From contig CAZMAM010000005.1 of NCBI GenBank assembly GCA_964564305.1, positions 1 to 58,021 of the forward strand: a stretch of 58,021 bases of DNA, read 5' to 3'. The notes beneath the pieces were generated by a model. The model did no database searches. It saw nothing but the letters and a program-made list of their open reading frames with translations, and was not told where the DNA came from. Below, in pieces: positions 52,337 through 58,021 of the stretch. Source of the stretch: RGIG1959 sp964564305 (lineage in GTDB: Bacteria; Bacillota; Clostridia; Oscillospirales; Acutalibacteraceae). The position numbers were made by a program, and so were the translations under genes. Positions within the stretch are counted from its first letter, which is position 1; every line of letters begins with the position of its first letter.

Positions 52337-53641
52337 TTACTCCACCGCCGCGAAAGCGGTATCTAAGGCTGCGATTAAATCGTTGACATTCTCGATACCT
52401 ACGGAAAGGCGAACGGTGTTCGGTTTGATGCCCTGATCCAGCAATTCCTCTTCCGTGAGCTGTGAGTGGGTGGTGCTGGCAGGGTGAATCACCAGCGATT
52501 TCACATCCGCCACATTGGCGAGCAGGGAGAAGATGGCCAAATTATCGATAAATTTTTGCGCTGTGGCGGCATCGCCCTTAATCTCGAACGTAAAGATGGA
52601 ACCGGCGCCCTGCGGGAAATACCGCTCGTACACGGCGTGGCTCGGTTCGGAGGGCAAAGAGGGGTGATGCACCGCTTCCACCTGCGGATGATTGGCCAAA
52701 TAATCGACAATCTTCAGCGCATTTTGCACGTGCCGCTCTACGCGGATTGAGAGCGTTTCCAGCCCCTGCAGGAACAAAAACGCGTGAAACGGCGAAAGAG
52801 TAGCGCCGGTATCGCGAAGCAGGATGGCGCGGATATATGTGGCAAACGCCGCGGCGCCCACCGCTTTGGAGAAAGCGACCCCGTGATAACTGGGATTCGG
52901 TTCGGAAATCCACGGATACCGGCCGGACGCGTCCCAATCAAACTTGCCGCCGTCCACAATGACCCCGCCGATGGCGGTTCCGTGCCCGCCGATAAATTTG
53001 GTGGCGGAATGCACCACAATGTCCGCGCCGTGCTCCAATGGGCGAATCAGATAAGGCGTGGCAAAAGTGGAATCAATCACCAGCGGCAACCCGTGTTTGT
53101 GCGCGACTTGCGCCACGGCTTCGATATCGATGACGTTGGAATTCGGGTTGCCCAGCGTTTCCACAAAAATTGCCTTGGTATTGGGCTGAATGGCCGCTTC
53201 AAACGAACCCTCTACATCCGGGTCCACAAACGTGGCGGTAACGCCGGATGTCAGCGGGAGGGTGTGCGCCAGTAAATTGTACGTTCCTCCGTAGATGGTT
53301 TTGGCGGCGACAATGTGTTCCCCGCTCTTGGCCAGCGCCGTGACGGTATACTGAATCGCCGCCGCGCCGGACGCGGTTGCCAGCGCCGCCACCCCGCCTT
53401 CCAGCGCCGCGATGCGCTGCTCGAAAATATCCTGCGTCGGGTTGGTGAGCCGGCCGTAAATGTTTCCGGCGTCCCGAAGGCCGAACCGGTCGGCGGCGTG
53501 CTGCGAATTGTGAAAGACATACGAAGTGGTGGCATAAATCGGAACCGCACGCGCGTCTGTCACCGGATCCGCCTGTTCCTGCCCGACATGAAGCTGCTTG
53601 GTTTCAAAACTCCAGTTGTGAAAATCGCGAATATCCGACAT
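52337..53641 (-). CDS. metY: O-acetylhomoserine aminocarboxypropyltransferase (sulfhydrylase)
   Basis: A 434-residue PLP enzyme that converts O-acetylhomoserine and sulfide to homocysteine for methionine synthesis. The ATG at 53641 follows GGGAGGA and opens with FETKQLHVGQEQADPVTDARAVPIYATTSYVF, typical of MetY. The PLP lysine is in ADIVVHSATKFIGGHGT; NPTQDIFEQRIAALEGG and LAIFSLLANVADVKSLVIHPASTTH are family motifs. No S-box or T-box consensus is seen in the leader, but two promoters flank a dispersed repeat. Confidence 0.96.
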   Translation of the reverse strand: MSDIRDFHNWSFETKQLHVGQEQADPVTDARAVPIYATTSYVFHNSQHAADRFGLRDAGNIYGRLTNPTQDIFEQRIAALEGGVAALATASGAAAIQYTVTALAKSGEHIVAAKTIYGGTYNLLAHTLPLTSGVTATFVDPDVEGSFEAAIQPNTKAIFVETLGNPNSNVIDIEAVAQVAHKHGLPLVIDSTFATPYLIRPLEHGADIVVHSATKFIGGHGTAIGGVIVDGGKFDWDASGRYPWISEPNPSYHGVAFSKAVGAAAFATYIRAILLRDTGATLSPFHAFLFLQGLETLSIRVERHVQNALKIVDYLANHPQVEAVHHPSLPSEPSHAVYERYFPQGAGSIFTFEIKGDAATAQKFIDNLAIFSLLANVADVKSLVIHPASTTHSQLTEEELLDQGIKPNTVRLSVGIENVNDLIAALDTAFAAVE

Positions 53642-53674
53642 TTGAGTTTCCTCCCTCAATATGGTTCTGCGGCT

Positions 53675-53703
53675 ATTATAGCCGAAAACGCGCCGTTTGT
53701 CCA
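53675..53703 (-). promoter_or_regulatory. Proximal promoter (P2) of metY
   Basis: Minus strand: TGGACA, 17 bases, TATAAT, placing the start about 27 bases before the ATG. The -35 touches the edge of repeat copy 9. Confidence 0.65.
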
Positions 53704-53763
53704 ATCGTGCGAAAAATCCGCCCGCCGCTTGCTGAACGACAATCTTTATGCGGTGTTGCCTTG
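53703..53763. repeat. Dispersed intergenic repeat, copy 9
   Basis: On the minus strand: AAGGCAACACCGCATAAAGA, a variable middle, and GGCGGATTTTTCGCACGATT. It matches copies 4 and 5 over almost the whole length. It lies between the two metY promoters. Confidence 0.75.
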
Positions 53764-53820
53764 GCGCGTTTATAAATGATATAAAACAGATAGATTTCAT
53801 CGGCTTTAGCCTTAGGCCGT

Positions 53821-53849
53821 ATTATACCCTTTTTGCCGCGCGATGTCAA
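53821..53849 (-). promoter_or_regulatory. Distal promoter (P1) of metY
   Basis: Minus strand: TTGACA, 17 bases, TATAAT, perfect consensus. Its transcript would include repeat copy 9 in a leader of about 170 nt. Confidence 0.8.
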
Positions 53850-54092
53850 GGCATATCGGAAAATTTTTGCCGCAACCGGGCGAAATTTTCAAAGCGGGAG
53901 CGTTTGAACGGCTTCTATGCATTTATTCTTGCATTTGAGAACATTAGAAGAAACTTTGAAAAACGATTTTTGTAAAGGCCCCGTTGCGGCGTAATGCGCG
54001 GCGTATGGCAAAATATTGCGGCGGGCGCGGCAAAGAGCGAAAAATGCTGAACAGAGCGCGAGAAAGATGACGCCGGAAAATGCCCCGGGCGC

Positions 54093-54121
54093 TTGCAATG
54101 GCGGGCCAACAAGGGTATAAT
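54093..54121 (+). promoter_or_regulatory. Promoter of pncB
   Basis: TTGCAA, 17 bases, TATAAT; leader about 110 nt. Confidence 0.7.
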
Positions 54122-54235
54122 ACATTTGCCGCAAAACCAATGAAAAAGCGCGAAACGGCGGAAACGGAACGGGAAAATACGGCCCAAGAAGAAATTATGC
54201 GCAGTTTCTGCGCTGCGAAAAGGGGACGAAAGCGT

Positions 54236-55678
54236 ATGGATCGCAATCATTTGAGCATGCTCACGGATTTTTACGAAATCACGATGGCGAACGGATATTT
54301 GCAAAGCGGGCTTGCCGAGCGCATCACGTATTTTGATATGTTTTTCCGCAAAATACCGGACGACGGCGGGTTTGCCATAATGGCGGGCGTGGAGCAGATG
54401 CTGGATTATTTCGATTCGCTGCACTTTACGCGGGAGGATATCGATTATTTGCGTTCGCTGGGGCTGTTTTGCGAGGAATTTTTGCAATATATCGAACATT
54501 TCCGGTTTTGCTGCGATGTGTGGGCGGCTGAGGAAGGCACGCCAATCTTCCCCTATGAGCCGGTGGTCACGGTGCGCGGCCCCGCGATACAGGCACAATT
54601 TGTGGAAACGATGATTTTGCTTTCCATCAACCACCAATCGCTGATCGCCACCAAGGCCAACCGCATTGTCCGCGCCGCGCAGGGCCGGGCGGTGATGGAA
54701 TTCGGTTCCCGCCGCGCGCAGGGGTACGACGGCGCCGTTTACGGAGCGCGCGCCGCGTATATCGGCGGGTGCGCCGGAACCGCATGCGCGCTTGCGGGCA
54801 GCGAACTGGGCATCCCGGTGATGGGCACCATGGCGCACTCGTGGGTACAGCTGTTTGATTCCGAGCGGGAGGCGTTTGAGCATTACGCGAAGATTTACCC
54901 GAACAACTGCACCCTGCTGGTGGACACCTACGATGTTTTGCACAGCGGATTGCCCAACGCCATTCGGGTATTCCGAGAAACGCTGGCGCCGATGGGCTTT
55001 CGACCCAAGGGCATTCGCATCGATTCGGGCGACGTCACCTATCTTTCCCGCAAAGCGCGGCAGATGCTGGACGAGGCGGGGTTTGAGGACTGCCGAATCA
55101 CCGCCTCCAACGCGCTGGATGAAACCCTCATTGCGGATATGATTCATCAGGGCGCGTGCGTGGACAGTTTCGGCGTGGGCGAGCGGCTAATCACCGCCGC
55201 TTCCGACCCGGTTTTCGGCGGGGTGTATAAACTCGCCGCCGTGGAAGAAAACGGGGAGATTGTGCCGAGAATCAAAATCAGCGAAAACGTGACGAAAATC
55301 ACGAATCCGTGTTTTAAAAAAGTCTGGCGGCTGTACGATAACGCGAGCGACAAGGCGATTGCGGATGTGATTACTTTGCACAGCGAAACGATAGACAGCG
55401 CCGAACCCTATGAACTGTTTGACCCGGATCACCTGTGGAAACGCAAAACGGTGCGCGATTTTCACGCCGTGGAGCTCTTAAAACCCATGGTAAAACACGG
55501 CAAACGGGTGTACCGAAGCCCCAAGCTTGGCGATATCCGGGATTTTTGCGCGGCGCAGCTTGAAACCCTTTGGGATGAAGTGAAGCGATTTGAACACCCG
55601 CACACCTACTATGTGGATCTTTCCCAAAGCTTATGGGACGAAAAGCAGCGGCTGCTGGCCGAATCCTCCGCAAAATAA
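54236..55678 (+). CDS. pncB: Nicotinate phosphoribosyltransferase
   Basis: A 480-residue cytosolic enzyme that makes nicotinate mononucleotide from nicotinate and PRPP for NAD salvage. The ATG at 54236, after AAAAGGGGA, opens with SMLTDFYEITMANGYLQ, the family's N terminus. Other signatures are ANRIVRAAQGRAVMEFGSRR with AQGYDGAVYGARAAYIGG, MGTMAHSWVQLF and RIDSGDVTYLSRKARQMLDEAG. The length is right only for this start; an upstream extension has no support. It is followed by a bidirectional terminator. Confidence 0.97.
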   Translation: MDRNHLSMLTDFYEITMANGYLQSGLAERITYFDMFFRKIPDDGGFAIMAGVEQMLDYFDSLHFTREDIDYLRSLGLFCEEFLQYIEHFRFCCDVWAAEEGTPIFPYEPVVTVRGPAIQAQFVETMILLSINHQSLIATKANRIVRAAQGRAVMEFGSRRAQGYDGAVYGARAAYIGGCAGTACALAGSELGIPVMGTMAHSWVQLFDSEREAFEHYAKIYPNNCTLLVDTYDVLHSGLPNAIRVFRETLAPMGFRPKGIRIDSGDVTYLSRKARQMLDEAGFEDCRITASNALDETLIADMIHQGACVDSFGVGERLITAASDPVFGGVYKLAAVEENGEIVPRIKISENVTKITNPCFKKVWRLYDNASDKAIADVITLHSETIDSAEPYELFDPDHLWKRKTVRDFHAVELLKPMVKHGKRVYRSPKLGDIRDFCAAQLETLWDEVKRFEHPHTYYVDLSQSLWDEKQRLLAESSAK

Positions 55679-55766
55679 ACCAAAAAAGCCAAACCGGCCC
55701 AAAGCCGGAAAACGCGAGCGAGGCACCGGTATACACAGCCGCGAATCTGAATATAAGCAAACCAAA

Positions 55767-55817
55767 AAAACGGCTCTTCGAAGGTATGAACCAACCTTTG
55801 AAAAGCCGTTTTCTTTT
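55767..55817. terminator. Bidirectional terminator between pncB and the surface protein
   Basis: AAAACGGCT pairs with AGCCGTTTT, and inner bases (TTCGAAGG with CCTTTGAA) extend the stem; CTTTTT follows on the plus strand and an A-run precedes for the minus strand. Confidence 0.8.
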
Positions 55818-55844
55818 TGCCTTATTTACGCTGTGCGATTAAAT

Positions 55845-58021
55845 TTACCGCCTTTTGGCGCTTCGTGCGGCCAAAACCACCATGGCGGCGCACCCGGCGG
55901 CGCAAACCGCCAGCGCCAGCCAGCCGGCAATGCGAAGCAAATGCGTTCCCGTGCCGCCCACAAACGGCGGCTTGGCGGAGGCGGTGTTCATCACGAAAAC
56001 CGTGCCGGTACTCGCATCTTTTTCTATTATCCCCGCATGCGCATCTTCCCACGTTTTATCAGGCGCTGCGGGATCGGCGGCGCAGTATTGAATGGTATAG
56101 GTGCCGTCGGAATAAATACTCACGCGGAATGTTCCGGTAAGCGGCGAATACCCGGCGGGAGCCTCGGTTTCTTTGAAATAGTATACCGTTGGGACATAGG
56201 ATTTTCCGTAAGCGGAAACATCGGATGCCATCCCGCCACTACCGTCAAGCATCATGGTTATTTCTTGTGTGACAGCCACTGAAGCAGAGCCTGAAAAATT
56301 GACCGATGTGAAGGTAAAGCGGGCGACCGTAAGGCCGTTCGGGTATTCGGCTAATGCATCCGCCGTTAATCCCTTGGTAAAATACACGGTATAACCGAAC
56401 GTACCCTTAGCAATATCGCCGATATAATCGATCCTTGCCTCGGGAACCGTTAACGCCTCTTGCTGCGGGTTGTCGACAAAGCGGGAATCCAACTGCAGCT
56501 GCGATGAATCATACGTAATCACACCGCTGATGCTTTTTAATGTTTGCCCTTGCGGAATAGAGCGAATCACCACATCCGCGGCGAGAATATCTCCGACCTC
56601 TACCGTGCCGCCTTCTTTGTAATCCAAATCTTTAAAGGTCACTTCACCTGTAGATGCCGCTGAAGTCACCGGATTAGCAAATTGTGAGGCATCGCTGCTG
56701 CTGACCACATCGCCTGATTTTTCGGCATCTTTAACGGATTTGCCGATATGGTCGTCTGTGCACCCTTCATCTGTGAAGAGCGTGAATTCCGCGCCGGGAA
56801 GAGGTTTCTGGGAAGTATCGGTTTTGGTAAAGGAGACGTTTGTTCGATGCACGCCTTTGAGGTTGTTGATAACGGGCCTGTTACCGTTTTGATCATTTAC
56901 AATTTTTTCTCCGCAACAGGGCCATATGCTTGCATTTTGGTTATAAGAATCCCCTATTTGCGGTTCTTGGGTGCCACTGTCATAATAGGTCACGATGGTG
57001 TCGAATTGGCCGGATTGTTCTGAAGCGGTCACCTGCACCACCGCGTAGTATATTGTCTTGGAGTAGGTATACTGGGTATCGTTGCCCGGATCGAATTCCG
57101 AAATCTCATAGAGATAAGACCCTGCCTGTGTATAGGACACACCGGTAAAGCGGGCGATGCTGTCCGAATCGTTGACGGCGGGCTCAAAGTTGAGATCTGC
57201 ATATGACGCAAGCGCGGTCTCATTGTTTACATCACTACCGCCAACATACGCGTCAATCAATTCGGCATTAAACTGGAAGCGGCCATCGAATTCGGGGCCT
57301 TCGGCGGGCTCGCCGTTCACGGTTTTTTGCACTTCCAGCACGCCGGGGGCGGGTTCGTATGTATGCACAAACTGAATGGAATTGGCGCGCTTTACGGTAT
57401 TGGGAAGAGCCTCTGCGGATGTTGTCTTGCCGTTGTACGCCGAGAGCGCTTCCTCGGGGCTTGCAACCTGTTCCGCTTCATCGCCGCTCGACCCATCGTA
57501 GCACGGGTTGAGCACAAAGACGCCGTCTTGCTCCTGATATGTAGAGCAGAGATAACGAGCAGATTCCTTGGTGTTGGGCAAGTATGCGGAAGTAGTTCCG
57601 TCTTTTTCAGTCATTGCGCTGAATGCGGCATTCTTAATTTGTTCATCCGAAGAAGAGTTTGTGGCATAATTTCCTCCGGATTCCGTGAGGGGTACCAGAT
57701 AATTTTCCACCGATGTTTTTCTTTGTTCATCGGTACCTGTGGCCCCGGAACCGGTCACCGTGTTGTAATCGTTATTGATGAAATACCCCAGTGTTTTAAA
57801 CTGATTGCTGCGAATCTCTGTAACGCGGTAGGGCAGATTGATGGGCAGGCCGTGAATGAGAATCTTATTGTGCTGGGAAAGGATAAACATCCCGTCATCG
57901 GAAAGATGCGTATCCCATGTAACCTGACTAGCTTTATCCGTAACAGCGTTTCCGTATTTATCATAAGCGAAAACCGTCGCGTTCAGCGGGAGCGCGTGCC
58001 ATTTGCCGCCGATAAAGCATT
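55845..58021 (-). CDS. Anchored surface protein with SpaA/Cna-B domains and an inserted cohesin-like segment (start outside window)
   Basis: At least 725 residues; the frame is open to the window edge and the start is missing. The visible part begins with a pilin-like region (LNATVFAYDKYGNAV). It then has a Cna-B/pilin domain (LEVQKTVNGEPAEGPEFDGRF, GSYLYEISEF, KTIYYAVVQV). Next is a SpaA domain opening with VSFTKTDTSQKPLPGAEFTL and closing with YYFKETEAPAGYSPLTGTF. Between these halves lies ~130 residues resembling a cohesin-type fold (VEVGDILAADVVI, LKSISGVITYDSSQLQLDS, GLTVARFTFTS). The C terminus has PPFVGGTGT in place of LPXTG, then a hydrophobic span and RSAKRR. It resembles the backbone or tip proteins of the first locus. 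Sortase recognition of this variant is uncertain. Confidence 0.87.
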   Translation of the reverse strand, partial: CFIGGKWHALPLNATVFAYDKYGNAVTDKASQVTWDTHLSDDGMFILSQHNKILIHGLPINLPYRVTEIRSNQFKTLGYFINNDYNTVTGSGATGTDEQRKTSVENYLVPLTESGGNYATNSSSDEQIKNAAFSAMTEKDGTTSAYLPNTKESARYLCSTYQEQDGVFVLNPCYDGSSGDEAEQVASPEEALSAYNGKTTSAEALPNTVKRANSIQFVHTYEPAPGVLEVQKTVNGEPAEGPEFDGRFQFNAELIDAYVGGSDVNNETALASYADLNFEPAVNDSDSIARFTGVSYTQAGSYLYEISEFDPGNDTQYTYSKTIYYAVVQVTASEQSGQFDTIVTYYDSGTQEPQIGDSYNQNASIWPCCGEKIVNDQNGNRPVINNLKGVHRTNVSFTKTDTSQKPLPGAEFTLFTDEGCTDDHIGKSVKDAEKSGDVVSSSDASQFANPVTSAASTGEVTFKDLDYKEGGTVEVGDILAADVVIRSIPQGQTLKSISGVITYDSSQLQLDSRFVDNPQQEALTVPEARIDYIGDIAKGTFGYTVYFTKGLTADALAEYPNGLTVARFTFTSVNFSGSASVAVTQEITMMLDGSGGMASDVSAYGKSYVPTVYYFKETEAPAGYSPLTGTFRVSIYSDGTYTIQYCAADPAAPDKTWEDAHAGIIEKDASTGTVFVMNTASAKPPFVGGTGTHLLRIAGWLALAVCAAGCAAMVVLAARSAKRR

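Larger units (their letters stand above)
53642..54235. other. Intergenic region between metY and pncB
   Basis: About 590 bases with no credible gene. It holds metY promoters P2 and P1 with repeat copy 9 between them, then an AT-rich stretch around 53880-53990, and the pncB promoter. Confidence 0.6.

Noticed and set aside
53642..53815. SAM or S-box riboswitch before metY
   Set aside because: The leader is occupied by the dispersed repeat and a promoter; no SAM-riboswitch core is recognisable.
54080..54235. Extended pncB start
   Set aside because: It would begin before the -10 element, and the family's N terminus begins at the ATG at 54236.

Overview
The window looks like a chromosomal segment of an anaerobic Gram-positive bacterium of the class Clostridia (Bacillota), probably an uncultured gut member of the Oscillospirales type. 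I infer this from pyruvate:ferredoxin oxidoreductase, HPr kinase, WhiA, RqcH, a TrmK/Nif3 pair, LPXTG-type wall-anchored proteins with SpaA folds, strong AGGAGG-type ribosome sites and frequent TTGACA-N17-TATAAT promoters. Base composition is close to 50-55% GC. The species cannot be named from the sequence.

Layout. (1) 1-751: the end of a possible helix-turn-helix gene, then about 670 bp without a convincing gene but with a repeat and a terminator. (2) 752-15214, minus strand: a surface locus, transcribed as a ~3,150-residue multidomain adhesin, then a backbone-pilin-like protein with LPSTG anchor, then a secreted GH25 + CHAP + 4x CW_7 + LysM wall hydrolase. (3) 15749-23253, minus: rlu-type pseudouridine synthase and hprK-murB-whiA-dnaE. 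(4) 23483-28195, plus: mscL and a two-gene ABC exporter/FtsX system. (5) 28300-37179, minus: tRNA-Pro(UGG), rsmG, mnmG, a SLOG-fold protein, tsaD, a phosphatase-RimI fusion, and nifJ. (6) 37461-49264: trpS and an aminotransferase (minus), gltX-glnS (plus), rqcH, nif3-like, trmK, a DUF1858 protein (minus) and a purine permease (plus). (7) 49439-55678: cysK (minus), MATE exporter (plus), metY (minus), pncB (plus). (8) 55845-58021, minus: another anchored surface protein, cut by the window end, with a cohesin-like segment apparently inserted into a SpaA-type domain.

Working together: most genes between the two surface loci are housekeeping (translation fidelity, tRNA modification, ribosome rescue, cofactor salvage, sulfur assimilation). 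The surface loci presumably build pili or large adhesins, but no sortase is encoded here, so anchoring must depend on enzymes coded elsewhere.

The most unusual signal is a family of short dispersed intergenic repeats with terminal inverted repeats built on GGCAAYACCGCA. At least ten full or half copies occur at gene borders and nowhere inside genes, except one that supplies a stop codon. Two copies are bounded by TTAA and look like MITEs. Several lie in 5' leaders or between promoters, and one carries a plausible promoter. Other points of interest are the tandem pullulanase-X25-like modules in the giant adhesin, the cohesin-in-SpaA arrangement, the phosphatase-RimI fusion beside tsaD, and a divergent promoter pair that shares its -35 region.
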